Shown here piece after piece: positions 1 to 8,932 of a DNA stretch of 64,000 nucleotides (position 1 is the stretch's first letter; every line of letters begins with the position of its first letter). Under the pieces are notes generated by a model, which saw nothing but the letters and a program-made list of their open reading frames with translations, did not search any database and had not been told where the DNA came from. This DNA is from Streptomyces sp. Tue 6430 (GTDB lineage: Bacteria > Actinomycetota > Actinomycetes > Streptomycetales > Streptomycetaceae): the NCBI GenBank assembly GCA_021568835.1, contig JAKGSH010000010.1, forward strand, positions 3,410,001-3,474,000, in the 5' to 3' direction. The position numbers and the translations under genes were made by a program.

Positions 1-606
1 TGGAAGGTGGCCCGCAGGTCGGCGGACGAGGCGGTCCTGACGTACGACCTGGTCGACCCCTGGCCCTACCCCGGCCGGGTCACGCAGATCATCGCGCTGA
101 CCGAGGACGCGCTGACGCTGTCCATGGCGGTGGAGACGCACGGCTCGTCGTTCCCGGCGCAGATCGGCTGGCACCCCTGGTTCAACCGGAATCTCGGCGG
201 CGAGACCACCGAAATCGGCCAGACCGGCCGGACCACCGAAACAGGCCGGACCACCGAAACCGGCGGGACCGGCGAGGACGTCCAGGTCGCCTTCGACCCC
301 GCCTGGCAGGAGGAGCGCGGCGCGGACCACCTGCCGACCGGCAACCGGATCGAGCCGAAGCCCGGCCCCTGGGACGACTGCTTCGGCATGCCCGACGGCG
401 TCTCCGTGTCCCTCACCTGGCCGGGCCGGCTGCGGCTGGAGGTGACGAGCCGGGAGAAGTGGGTCGTCGTCTACGACGAGCAGGAGGCCGCCGTGTGCGT
501 GGAACCGCAGACCGGCCCGCCCGACGGCCTGAACACCCTCCCGCGCCTGGTCACGCCCCTGGAGCCGCTGGAGGCCACGACCACCTGGTCCTGGACCCGC
601 CTCTAA
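1..606 (+). CDS. Aldose 1-epimerase family protein, 5' end cut by window
   Basis: The reading frame is open from base 1, so the N-terminus lies outside the window. The visible C-terminal ~200 residues fit the galactose mutarotase superfamily, which interconverts anomers of sugars: an IGWHPWF segment, then WDDCF, and a VEPQTGPPDGLN segment whose Glu is the expected general base. Between NLGG and DVQVAF there is an unusual in-frame Thr/Gly/Glu hexapeptide repeat (TGRTTE-like, about bases 203-267) that the family does not need. The gene ends 10 bp before pyrE and may be transcribed with it. The exact sugar substrate cannot be read from the sequence. Confidence 0.82.
   Translation, partial: WKVARRSADEAVLTYDLVDPWPYPGRVTQIIALTEDALTLSMAVETHGSSFPAQIGWHPWFNRNLGGETTEIGQTGRTTETGRTTETGGTGEDVQVAFDPAWQEERGADHLPTGNRIEPKPGPWDDCFGMPDGVSVSLTWPGRLRLEVTSREKWVVVYDEQEAAVCVEPQTGPPDGLNTLPRLVTPLEPLEATTTWSWTRL
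203..267 (+). repeat. In-frame 18-bp minisatellite in the epimerase gene
   Basis: Imperfect tandem copies of an ~18-bp unit containing GACCACCGAAA encode TTEIGQ, TGRTTE and TGRTTE. The period is a multiple of three, so the frame is kept. It probably lies in a surface loop. Confidence 0.6.
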
Positions 607-616
607 GCTGAGGGGC

Positions 617-1168
617 ATGACGGACGACGTACGCGGCGCGCTGCTGCAGCAGATCAAGGACAAGGCCGTGGTGCACGGCAAGGTGACCCTCTCCTCGGGC
701 CTGGAGGCCGACTACTACGTCGACCTGCGCCGCGTCACCCTCGACGGCGAGGCCGCCCCGCTCGTCGGGCAGGTGCTGCTCGACCTGACCGCCGAGCTGG
801 ACTTCGACGCGGTGGGCGGGCTGACCATGGGCGCCGACCCCGTCGCCGGCGCGATGCTGCACGCCGCCGCCGCGCGGGGCCGCAGGCTGGACGCCTTCGT
901 CGTGCGCAAGGCGGCCAAGGCGCACGGGATGCAGCGGCGCGTCGAGGGCCCCGACATCAAGGGCCGCCGGGTCCTGGTCGTCGAGGACACCTCCACCACC
1001 GGCGGGTCCCCGCTGACCGCCGTGGAGGCCGTGCGGGAGGCGGGCGCCGAGGTGGTGGCCGTGGCGACCATCGTGGACCGGGCGACCGGCGCAGCGGAGA
1101 AGATCGAGGCGGGCGCGGGCGTGCCGTACCTGTTCGCCTTCTCGAAGGATGAACTGGGTCTGGACTGA
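617..1168 (+). CDS. pyrE: Orotate phosphoribosyltransferase
   Basis: Cytosolic enzyme of de novo UMP synthesis; it joins orotate and PRPP to give OMP. The 183-residue length is typical. The PRPP-binding motif VLVVEDTSTTGGS is at about residues 119-131, and the catalytic-loop Lys-rich stretch VVRKAAKAHG at 95-104. The ATG start follows a purine-rich AGGGGC. It sits between an epimerase fragment and fba, the arrangement familiar from streptomycete chromosomes. Confidence 0.96.
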   Translation: MTDDVRGALLQQIKDKAVVHGKVTLSSGLEADYYVDLRRVTLDGEAAPLVGQVLLDLTAELDFDAVGGLTMGADPVAGAMLHAAAARGRRLDAFVVRKAAKAHGMQRRVEGPDIKGRRVLVVEDTSTTGGSPLTAVEAVREAGAEVVAVATIVDRATGAAEKIEAGAGVPYLFAFSKDELGLD

Positions 1169-1314
1169 CGAGCCGGTATGACCTGGACTTGACCGGCGCA
1201 CGGACCGGCCGCGCAGGTCTGGAAAGATGGGCACGACGACGACGTCGAACCCCAAGGTCTAGGTCAGGGCCGTAAGACTCAGAACGCCAACCCGCACACC
1301 CAAGGAGCGGACGA

Positions 1315-2346
1315 ATGCCCATCGCAACCCCCGAGGTCTACAACGAGATGCTCGACCGGGCGAAGGCAGGCAAGTTCGCCTACCCGGCCATCAACGTCAC
1401 CTCGACCCAGACCCTGCACGCGGCTCTGCGCGGCTTCGCCGAGGCGGAGAGCGACGGCATCATCCAGATCTCCACCGGCGGCGCCGAGTTCCTGGGCGGC
1501 CAGTACAGCAAGGACATGGTGACCGGCGCCGTCGCCCTGGCGGAGTTCGCGCACATCGTCGCCGAGAAGTACCCGGTCACGGTCGCCCTGCACACCGACC
1601 ACTGCCCGAAGGACAAGCTCGACGGGTACGTGCGTCCGCTGCTGGAGATCTCCCGCAAGCGCGTCGAGGCCGGCCTCGGCCCGCTGTTCCAGTCCCACAT
1701 GTGGGACGGCTCCGCGGAGACCCTCGCCGACAACCTCTCCATCGCGCAGGAGCTGCTCGCGAAGGCCCGCGCCGCGCGGATCGTCCTCGAGGTCGAGATC
1801 ACCCCGACCGGCGGCGAGGAGGACGGCGTCTCGCACGAGATCAACGACTCCCTCTACACCACGGTCGACGACGCGCTGCGCACCGCCGAGGCCCTCGGCC
1901 TGGGCGAGAAGGGCCGCTACCTGCTCGCCGCGTCCTTCGGCAACGTGCACGGCGTGTACAAGCCGGGCAACGTCGTGCTCCGCCCCGACCTGCTGAAGGA
2001 GCTCAACGACGGCGTCGCGGCCAAGCACGGGCAGCCGGCCGGCAGCAAGCCGTTCGACTTCGTCTTCCACGGCGGCTCCGGCTCCTCCGCGGAGGAGATC
2101 GCGACCGCGCTGGAGAACGGCGTCGTCAAGATGAACCTCGACACGGACACGCAGTACGCCTTCACGCGTCCCGTCGTCGACCACATGTTCCGCAACTACG
2201 ACGGCGTCCTCAAGGTCGACGGCGAGGTCGGCTCGAAGAAGACCTACGACCCGCGGACCTGGGGCAAGCTGGCCGAGGCCGGCATGGCCGCGCGCGTCGT
2301 CGAGGCCACGCAGAACCTGCGCTCGGCGGGCACGAAGATCAAGTAA
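1315..2346 (+). CDS. fba: Class II fructose-bisphosphate aldolase
   Basis: Zinc-dependent aldolase of glycolysis and gluconeogenesis that cleaves fructose 1,6-bisphosphate to DHAP and glyceraldehyde 3-phosphate. The 343-residue protein has the ALHTDHCPKD segment (residues 91-100), with catalytic Asp95 and zinc ligand His96. GNVHGVYKPG and FHGGSGSS supply further metal and phosphate contacts. The start is an ATG preceded by AAGGAG about 7 bp upstream. A strong hairpin follows the stop, so the gene probably forms its own transcription unit. Confidence 0.97.
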   Translation: MPIATPEVYNEMLDRAKAGKFAYPAINVTSTQTLHAALRGFAEAESDGIIQISTGGAEFLGGQYSKDMVTGAVALAEFAHIVAEKYPVTVALHTDHCPKDKLDGYVRPLLEISRKRVEAGLGPLFQSHMWDGSAETLADNLSIAQELLAKARAARIVLEVEITPTGGEEDGVSHEINDSLYTTVDDALRTAEALGLGEKGRYLLAASFGNVHGVYKPGNVVLRPDLLKELNDGVAAKHGQPAGSKPFDFVFHGGSGSSAEEIATALENGVVKMNLDTDTQYAFTRPVVDHMFRNYDGVLKVDGEVGSKKTYDPRTWGKLAEAGMAARVVEATQNLRSAGTKIK

Positions 2347-2388
2347 CGGCCCGCCGGCCGGGTCTTCCCCGGTCTGCGACGCCGTACC

Positions 2389-2422
2389 CCGCGAGCCCGG
2401 TGCCTCGGCGCCGGGCTCGCGG
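2389..2422 (+). terminator. Hairpin terminator after fba
   Basis: A perfect 12-bp stem, CCGCGAGCCCGG at 2389-2400 and its complement at 2411-2422, closes a 10-nt loop 42 bp after the fba stop. There is no T tract, as is common in this GC range. Confidence 0.75.
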
Positions 2423-2435
2423 TATACCTGGGACC

Positions 2436-3925
2436 ATGTCCGACGTCCGGCTGGCCTCGCCCCGGGGCAAGTGGATCCTGTTCACCACGGTCCTCGGCTC
2501 CAGCATGGCGATGCTGGACTCGACCGTCGTCAACATCGCCCTGCCCCGCATCGGCCGCGATCTCGACGCCGACCTCGCCGCCCTCCAGTGGACCTCCAAC
2601 GCCTACCTGGTCACCCTGGCCGGGCTGATCCTGCTGGGCGGCTCCCTCGGCGACCGCTACGGCCGGCGCAAGGTCTTCGTGGTCGGCGTGGTCTGGTTCG
2701 CCGTCGCCTCCCTGCTGTGCGGGCTCGCCCCGAACGCCGGCGTGCTGATCGCCGCCCGCGCCCTCCAGGGCGTCGGCGGCGCCCTCCTCACCCCCGGCTC
2801 CCTCGCCCTCATCCAGGCCTCCTTCCACCGCGACGACCGCGGCCGGGCCGTGGGCCTGTGGTCCGGCTTCGGGGCATCGGCGCGGCCGTGGGGCCCTTCC
2901 TGGGCGGCTGGCTGGTGGACGGCCCCGGCTGGCGCTGGGTGTTCCTGCTCAACGTGCCGCTCGCCGTGCTGTGCGTGCCGGTCGCCCTGCGGCACGTCCC
3001 CGAGTCGGGCGACGGGACGGCGCACGGCCGCTTCGACGTCCTCGGCGCGGTCCTGGGCGCCGTCGCCCTCGCGCTCGTGACGTACGCGCTGATCGAGGCG
3101 GGCGAGGGGTCCGCGGTCGTGGCGGTGGCGGCGGGCGCCGGTCTCGCCGCCGCGGTGGCCTTCGTGCACGTCGAACGGCACCGCCCCGACCCGATGCTGC
3201 CGCCCGCCATCTTCGCCTCCCGCCAGTTCACGGCCGTCAACCTGGTCACCCTGTGCGTGTACGCGGCTCTCGGCGGCTTCTTCTTCCTGTCCGCCGTCCA
3301 GCTCCAGGTCGTGGTCGGCTACTCCGCCCTCGGCGCGGGTACGGCCCTGCTGCCGACGACCGTCCTCATGCTGCTGCTCTCCGCCCGCTCCGGTCAGCTG
3401 GCCGAGCGGATCGGCCCGCGTATCCCGCTCACCGTCGGCCCGCTGCTGGCCGCGGCCGGGATGCTGCTGATGCTCCGGGTCGGCCCCGGCGCCTCCTACC
3501 CCGCCGACGTCCTGCCCGCCGTCCTGGTCCTCGGCCTCGGCCTGGTCACCCTGGTCGCCCCCCTGACCGCGACCGTCCTGGCCTCGGTCGACGTCTCCCG
3601 CGCGGGCCTGGCCAGCGGCGTCAACAACGCGGCGGCCCGCGCGGCGGGTCTCTTCGCGGTGGCCGCGCTGCCCCTGCTGACCGGGATGGGCGCGGAGGCG
3701 TACCGCTCGGCCGACGCCTTCGACGACGCGTTCGGGCAGGCCATGCTGTGGTGCGCGGGGGCACTGGCCGTCGCCGCGCTGATCGCCTTCACGACCGTGC
3801 GCCGCCCGCCCCCGGACTGCCGCCGCCCCGAGTGCAGGACCCACGGGGCCGTACTGGCACCCCCGCTGGAGGGGGAGCGGGCGGCGGCGCGCCTGCCGGC
3901 GGGGCCCGCGGACCCGGAGAGCTGA
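2436..3925 (+). pseudogene. MFS drug exporter, DHA2 type, with a -1 frameshift
   Basis: The two halves of one transporter lie in different frames. The first (ATG 2436) reads SMAMLDSTVVNIALPRI and GDRYGRRKV, the DHA2 start and the loop 2-3 motif A. After GLWSGFG the frame is lost and continues one frame back as IGAAVGPFLGGWLVDGPGWR (motif C region) to the stop at 3925. Adding one G to the GGGG run at 2871-2874 restores FGGIGAAVG and a ~496-residue, 14-helix proton-coupled exporter. The rest shows no decay, so this may be a sequencing undercall instead of a dead gene. The substrate is unknown. Confidence 0.85.
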
Positions 3926-3998
3926 AAGAAAGAGGGGCGGGGGGACAGGGCCGCGACCCCGTCGGCGCGCACCCCGGCGGGTCCTCCAGACTGGACCC

Positions 3999-4412
3999 AT
4001 GTCCATTCACGAAAACCTGCTCGGGGGACCGCCCCCGACCCACCTGCCCGACGACCCCGCGCCCCGCGAGCTGCTCGCGGCCGGCACGGCCCCCGCGGAC
4101 GTCGCCGCGAAGTACCCCACGTCCTCGCTGGCCTGGGCCCGGCTCGCCGACGACGCGTTCGAGCGCGGCAGCGTGGTGGAGTCGTACGCCTACGCCCGCA
4201 CCGGCTACCACCGCGGCCTGGACAGCCTGCGCCGCAGCGGCTGGAAGGGGCACGGACCGGTGCCCTGGGAACACGAACCGAACCGCGGCTTCCTGCGCGC
4301 CCTGCATGCCCTCGCCCGCGCCGCCGGGTCGATCGGCGAGCAGGAGGAGTACGAGCGCTGCACGCAGTTCCTGAAGGACTCCTCGCCGACGGCGGCCCAG
4401 ACGCTGGGCTAG
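3999..4412 (+). CDS. DUF3151 family protein
   Basis: A 137-residue soluble protein matching the actinobacterial DUF3151 pattern: N-terminal SIHENLLGGPPPTHLPDD, then VAAKYPTSSLAWARLADDAF, a YAYARTGYHRGLDSLRRSGWKG core and a C-terminal EEYERCTQFLKD. The Ala-rich helical repeats resemble a TPR-like fold. No enzymatic motif is visible and the function is not known. The start is an ATG 73 bp after the exporter; a conserved neighbour of fba in streptomycetes. Confidence 0.85.
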   Translation: MSIHENLLGGPPPTHLPDDPAPRELLAAGTAPADVAAKYPTSSLAWARLADDAFERGSVVESYAYARTGYHRGLDSLRRSGWKGHGPVPWEHEPNRGFLRALHALARAAGSIGEQEEYERCTQFLKDSSPTAAQTLG

Positions 4413-4414
4413 TC

Positions 4415-4560
4415 CCGAGCCCGAGCCCGAGCCGGTTCTGGGCCGGTTCCCGAGCCGGTCCTGGGCCGGTTCCCGACCGGCCCCGGGCTGGTCCTCGGCC
4501 GGTGCCGGCCAGGTTCTGGGCTGGTCCTGGCCCGGTTCCCGGCCGGTCCCCGCGGGGTAC
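4415..4560 (+). repeat. Degenerate GC repeat tract between DUF3151 gene and kynA
   Basis: The tract begins with GAGCCC hexamers and continues as many imperfect copies of CCGGTTCYGGGCCGG-like units. It is non-coding in all frames. It could form alternative hairpins that end the upstream transcript; nothing more specific can be said. Confidence 0.6.
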
Positions 4561-4694
4561 GGGCCGCCCGGTGTGATCGGGCGGGTCTTGCACTTTCGGG
4601 TGACGATTGCGGAAGATGCCCCCTGGGGACCGGGGCCCCGTGTCGGTAACGGCAGGGGCGGACCGCTACCCGGAGTACATATCAGGAGACAGCG

Positions 4695-5525
4695 ATGTCC
4701 CACGAGGCTCACGAGCCCGAGACCCCGCATCTCGACTTCGCAGGCACGACGCCGTACGAGGACTACGTCAAGGCGGACGTGCTCACCCACCTCCAGCACA
4801 CCCTCTCCGACGACCCCGGAGAGATGGTCTTCCTGGTCACGACCCAGGTGATGGAGCTGTGGTTCACGGTGATCGTCCACGAGTGGGAGACCGCGGCCGG
4901 CGCCCTGCGCCGGGACGACGTGCCGACGGCCGTCGCCGCGCTGAAGCGCTCCGTGCGCGAGCTGGAGGCGCTGAACGCCTCCTGGAAGCCGCTCGGACAG
5001 CTCACGCCGGCCCAGTTCAACTCGTACCGCGCCGCGCTGGGCGAGGGCTCCGGTTTCCAGTCCGCGATGTACCGCCGCATGGAGTTCCTGCTCGGCGACA
5101 AGTCCGCGTCGATGCTCGTCCCGCACCGCGGGGCCCCGCGCGTCCACGCCGAGCTGGAGAAGGCGCTGCACGAGCCGAGCCTCTACGACGAGGTGCTGCG
5201 GCTGCTCGCCCGGCGCGGGCACGCGGTCCCGGAGGCCGCGCTCACGCGGGACGTCTCCCGGCGCTACGAGCCGTCGCCGGAGGTGGAGGCGGTGTGGACC
5301 GCCCTCTACGCGGGCGACGAGTCCGACGAACTCGCTCGTCTGGGCGAGGCGTTGACCGACGTCGCCGAGCTGGTGTGGCGCTGGCGCAACGACCACCTCG
5401 TCGCCACCCGGCGCGCGATGGGCGCCAAGACGGGCACGGGCGGTTCGGCCGGCGTGGCCTGGCTGGAGAAGCGCGCGCAGAAGAACGTCTTCCCCGAGCT
5501 GTGGACGGCGCGTTCCCATGTCTGA
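4695..5525 (+). CDS. kynA: Tryptophan 2,3-dioxygenase
   Basis: Heme enzyme opening the indole ring of tryptophan to N-formylkynurenine, first step of the kynurenine route. The 276-residue protein keeps the family landmarks: TQVMELWF (50-57), SGFQS (119-123), the axial heme ligand His234 in RNDHLVATRRAMG, and GTGGS (247-251). The residue corresponding to the usual active-site His (HQ before the ELWF motif) is Thr50, as in some divergent members. ATG with AGGAG 8 bp upstream. The gene overlaps kynU by 8 nt, implying translational coupling. Confidence 0.95.
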   Translation: MSHEAHEPETPHLDFAGTTPYEDYVKADVLTHLQHTLSDDPGEMVFLVTTQVMELWFTVIVHEWETAAGALRRDDVPTAVAALKRSVRELEALNASWKPLGQLTPAQFNSYRAALGEGSGFQSAMYRRMEFLLGDKSASMLVPHRGAPRVHAELEKALHEPSLYDEVLRLLARRGHAVPEAALTRDVSRRYEPSPEVEAVWTALYAGDESDELARLGEALTDVAELVWRWRNDHLVATRRAMGAKTGTGGSAGVAWLEKRAQKNVFPELWTARSHV

Positions 5526-6717
5526 CCTCTCCTCCAGGGCCCGCGAGCTGGACTCCGCCGACGGACTGGCCCACAAGCGCAAGGAGTTCGTCCTCGACGA
5601 GGTCGTCTACCTCGACGGCAACTCGCTGGGCGCGCTGCCCGTGGCCGTCCCCGGGCGGCTGGACGACGTCGTGCGCCGCCAGTGGGGCGAACTGCGCATC
5701 CGCTCCTGGGACGAGAGCGGCTGGTGGACCGCGCCCGAGCGGATCGGCGACCGCATCGCCCCGCTGGTCGGCGCGGCCGCCGGGCAGATCGTCGTGGGCG
5801 ACTCCACCAGCGTCAACGTGTTCAAGGCGCTGGTGGGCGCGGTGCGGCTGGCGGGGGAGGAGCGGGACGAGATCCTCGTCGACGCGACCACCTTCCCCAC
5901 CGACGGCTACCTCGCGGAGTCGGCGGCCCGGCTGACCGGCCGCACGTTGCGGCCGGTGGACCCGGCGGAGGTGCCGGCGGCCCTGTCGGACCGTACGGCC
6001 GCGGTGCTGCTCAACCACGTCGACTACCGCACCGGCCGGCTGCACGACCTGCCCGCCCTCACCGCCGCCGTGCACGCGGCGGGCGCGCTCGCCGTCTGGG
6101 ACCTGTGCCACAGCGCGGGCGCGCTGCCGGTCGGCCTCGACGAGCACGGCGTGGACCTCGCGGTCGGCTGCACCTACAAGTACCTGAACGGCGGCCCGGG
6201 TTCACCGGCGTACCTGTACGTGCGGCGTGCGCACCAGGACCGCTTCGACTCCCCGCTGCCGGGCTGGAACTCGCACGCCGAACCGTTCGGCATGCGGCCC
6301 GCCTACGAACCCGCCCCGGGCGCCCCGCGCGGGCGCGTCGGCACCCCGGACATCCTGTCGATGCTCGCCCTGGAGGCGGCGCTGGAGGTCTGGGAGGGCG
6401 TGTCCGTCGACGCGGTCCGCGCCAAGTCCCTCGCCCTGACGGACTTCTTCCTGGAGTGCGTCGCGGCGTACGTCCCCGACGGCACGGTGGAGTGCCTCAC
6501 GCCCCGCCCGCACGAGCAGCGGGGCAGCCAGATCGCCCTGCGCTGCGACGGGGCGGACGGCGTGATGCGCCGTCTGATCGAACGCGGAGTGGTCGGCGAC
6601 TTCCGCCGGCCGGACGTGCTGCGCTTCGGTTTCACCCCGCTGTACGTGGGGTTCGGGGACGTGGAGCGGGCGGCGGCGGTTCTGGGGGAGGTGCTGGGAG
6701 AGGTGTCGGGGAGCTAG
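5518..6717 (+). CDS. kynU: Kynureninase
   Basis: PLP enzyme hydrolysing kynurenine to anthranilate and alanine. The 399-residue protein has LDGNSLGALP near the N-terminus, Asp195 in VWDLCHSAGALPVG (pyridine-nitrogen contact) and the PLP lysine Lys221 in GCTYKYLNGGPG. Its ATG lies inside the end of kynA. The stop codon TAG at 6715-6717 is part of the left terminal repeat of a MITE, so the last codon or two may have been altered by that insertion, though the length is normal. Confidence 0.95.
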   Translation: MSDLSSRARELDSADGLAHKRKEFVLDEVVYLDGNSLGALPVAVPGRLDDVVRRQWGELRIRSWDESGWWTAPERIGDRIAPLVGAAAGQIVVGDSTSVNVFKALVGAVRLAGEERDEILVDATTFPTDGYLAESAARLTGRTLRPVDPAEVPAALSDRTAAVLLNHVDYRTGRLHDLPALTAAVHAAGALAVWDLCHSAGALPVGLDEHGVDLAVGCTYKYLNGGPGSPAYLYVRRAHQDRFDSPLPGWNSHAEPFGMRPAYEPAPGAPRGRVGTPDILSMLALEAALEVWEGVSVDAVRAKSLALTDFFLECVAAYVPDGTVECLTPRPHEQRGSQIALRCDGADGVMRRLIERGVVGDFRRPDVLRFGFTPLYVGFGDVERAAAVLGEVLGEVSGS

Positions 6718-6894
6718 GGGGTGTTTCGAAAGTGGCGTCGTCTGCCCGAAGGGCAGGCCCGGCGGCGTCTGGTGCGTGCGATCGCAAGGCGGAGGGTCGC
6801 CCCGATACTGGTTGTATCGGGGTGATCCCGACAACGCGGCGAGCGTGCGTGCCAGGCGTCGCCGGGCAGGCGGGACTTTCGAAACACCCCCTAG
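6714..6894. mobile_element. Miniature inverted-repeat element (MITE), 181 bp
   Basis: The ends are perfect 20-bp inverted repeats: CTAGGGGGTGTTTCGAAAGT at 6714-6733 and its reverse complement at 6875-6894. The interior is also largely self-complementary: CCGGCGGCGTCTGGTGCGTG on the left pairs with the CACGCxTGCCxGACG region on the right. It has no open reading frame. CTAG at both borders is the preferred target of IS630-type elements, which duplicate TA, so an IS630/Tc1-like transposase in trans is the likely mover. That assignment is inferred. Confidence 0.8.
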
Positions 6895-6933
6895 GCCCTC
6901 TGCCTCATGGCCTCGTGCCTCACGCCGGCCCGG

Positions 6934-7541
6934 TCACCCGGTACGGACGTACACCCCTGCCGCGGCGGCGGCGTGCGCGGCGCGCGCGGCCCGCTCCGCG
7001 GCGGGGCCGTCCGGCACCACCCCCGCGGTCAGCCACTCGTAGTACAGCGGCGCCGAGACCGCCCGCACCACCGCCCCCGCGTCGGTCCCGCGGGCAACTC
7101 GCCCCGCTCCACTCCCTGTTCCACGCACGGCGCCCACTCGGCGACCCGCACCGCGTAGAACCGCCGCAACGCCTGCGCCGTACGCGCGTCACAGGCCGCC
7201 GCCGCGATCACCGCCCGGAACAGCGCCCCCTGCCGGACGTCGGCCAGCGTCCGCTGCACGAGCTCCGCGTTGGCCAGCAGGTCGGTCATGACCGCCCCGG
7301 TCTCCGCGCGGGGCGACGAGGTCTCCGCCATCTCGGCGAGGAGATCGGCGACCAGCCCCGTCACGGACCCCCACCGCCGGTACACGGTCGTCCTGCCGAC
7401 CTCCGCCCGCCGGGCGACGTCCGCGAGGTCGAGCCGGTCGAAGCCCTCCTCGGCCAGGACGTCCCCGGCCGCCCGCAGCACGGCGGCCCGCACACGTGCG
7501 GTACGCCCTCCGGGACGCACGGTGCCGGGCTCGGCGGACAT
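6934..7541 (-). pseudogene. TetR family repressor with a -1 frameshift
   Basis: The N-terminal TetR helix-turn-helix is clear: ADVLAEEGFDRLDLADVARR-type helices, then VGRTTVYRRWGS at about residues 48-59. Around residue 150 the frame changes. After VERGELPAG the family-like C-terminus (TDAGAVVRAVSAPLYYEWL to VRTG) continues one frame away to 6934. Restoring one base in the CCC run at 7087-7089 (top strand) gives a ~202-residue protein, the normal TetR length. It lies divergent from the formamidase-like gene with a palindrome between them, so it probably represses itself and that gene. Likely intact in reality. Confidence 0.82.
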
Positions 7542-7597
7542 AACGGCCTCCTTGGTACACGTACGGGCGGCCTTCCGCCCAAGAGGCCAGCGTAACG

Positions 7598-7614
7598 AAA
7601 CGGCAGAACCGTTT
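7598..7614. promoter_or_regulatory. Putative TetR operator
   Basis: Inverted repeat AAACGG-CAGAA-CCGTTT lies in the 208-bp region between the divergent tetR and formamidase-like genes, 57 bp before the tetR start. Arm length and spacing fit TetR half-sites. No binding data. Confidence 0.55.
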
Positions 7615-7749
7615 ACCGCTCACCGAGCGTGACAACCGCGTGTCCGCGCACGTCACGGGCCTGATACCGTCCCCGCCAACGGCCGGATCCCCACCGGGGC
7701 CGCCAGAACCGTTCCGCCCAATTCCGTTTTGTCGCTGAGAGGTTGGAGC

Positions 7750-8720
7750 ATGCCGGACGACGCCGTCGCAGCCCGGGCCGCCGCCGAGGAGGAGTCGGCC
7801 TTCTCGCACCCGGCGGTCGAGCCCGACGCCACCGCCGCCTACGGCGACCATCCCAACCAGCTGATCGACTTCTACGTCCCGCGGGGCGCGACCGGCCCCG
7901 TGCCGCTGGTGGTGGTCCTGCACGGAGGGGCGTGGCGCGCGCCGTACGACCGACGGCACATCACGCCGTTCGCGGACTTCCTGGCACGGCGGGGCTTCGC
8001 CGTGGCCAACGTGGAGTACCGGCGGGGCGCGGCGGCCTCCGGGGGCGGGGCCGCCGGTGACGTGGTGTCCGGGGGCCCAGTGTCCGGTGACGCGGTGGCC
8101 GGTGGCGTGGTCTCTGCCGGCACGGTCTCCGGTGGTGCGCCGGGCGGGCGGCGCCGGTGGCGGGCCGCTGGCCCGACACCTTCGACGACGTCGCCGCCGC
8201 GCTGGACGCGCTGCCCACCCTCGTCCGGGAGGCCCTGCCGCAGGCGGACGTCCGCCGCACGGTGCTCACCGGCCACTCCGCGGGCGGTCACCTCGCGCTG
8301 TGGGCCGCGGCCCGGCACGTCCTGCCGGCCGGCGCGCCCTGGCGCGTCGACGGGCCGCCCCCGCTGCGCGGCGTGGTCGCCCTCGCGCCGATCGCCGACT
8401 TCGAGGTCGCGGAGAAGCTCGACGTGTGCGGCGGGGCGGTGCGGCAACTGCTCGGCGGGGAGAGTCACTTCGGCGAGCGGCGGCCGTACGCCGACCCCGC
8501 GCTGCTGCTGCCGACCGGCATCGCGACGACCCTGGTCCAGGGCCGCACCGACCTGACCGTCCCGGAGGCCGTCGCCGAGTCGTACGCGGACGCGGCGGCG
8601 AAGGCGGGCGAGGTGGTGGGCCTGACACTGCTGGAGGACGTCGGTCACTTCCCGCTGATCGACCCGGCGGCGGACGCGTGCGCGGTGGTGGCGGAGGAGA
8701 TCGCGCAGCTGGCGTGGTGA
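7750..8720 (+). pseudogene. Alpha/beta-hydrolase, probable kynurenine formamidase, with a -1 frameshift
   Basis: The first part (from ATG 7750) carries the oxyanion-hole motif LHGGAW typical of HSL-like kynurenine formamidases. The second, one frame back, carries the nucleophile motif GHSAGGH, an acid in QGRTDLTV and the His in DVGHFPLID, up to 8720. One added G in the 8146-8148 GGG run reads through as APGGAAPVAGRWPDTFDD. Between EYRRG and WPDTFDD lies a Gly/Val/Ser repeat of about 40 residues absent from usual relatives. With kynA and kynU it would complete tryptophan to anthranilate by hydrolysing N-formylkynurenine. Family assignment is firm; the substrate rests on context. Confidence 0.78.
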
Positions 8721-8725
8721 GGGGC

Positions 8726-8796
8726 GGTGGCTCCGCGGTGCGGGAGCCTGGTGGCTCCGCGGTGCGGGAGTCCGGTGGCTCCGCGGTGCGGGGTCC
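8726..8796 (+). repeat. Three tandem ~24-bp repeats
   Basis: Three copies of GGTGGCTCCGCGGTGCGGG separated by AGCCT or AGTCC directly follow the hydrolase stop. They contain the CCGCGG palindrome. Non-coding; origin by replication slippage is likely. Confidence 0.7.
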
Positions 8797-8932
8797 CTGT
8801 CATACCCCTAGTACCTGAGAGCTACCTCCGAGGACAGTTCCTCGGCGGGACGCGAGCGACGACCACTGATCCGTAACTTCCCCACCAAGGGCGTCCGATG
8901 GCCGGGCGGACCGGTCGGGGAGGGGCGGAGTG

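Noticed and set aside
8740..8800. CCGCGG-containing repeats as a terminator
   Set aside because: The repeated CCGCGG palindromes are only 6 bp and do not form one long stem.
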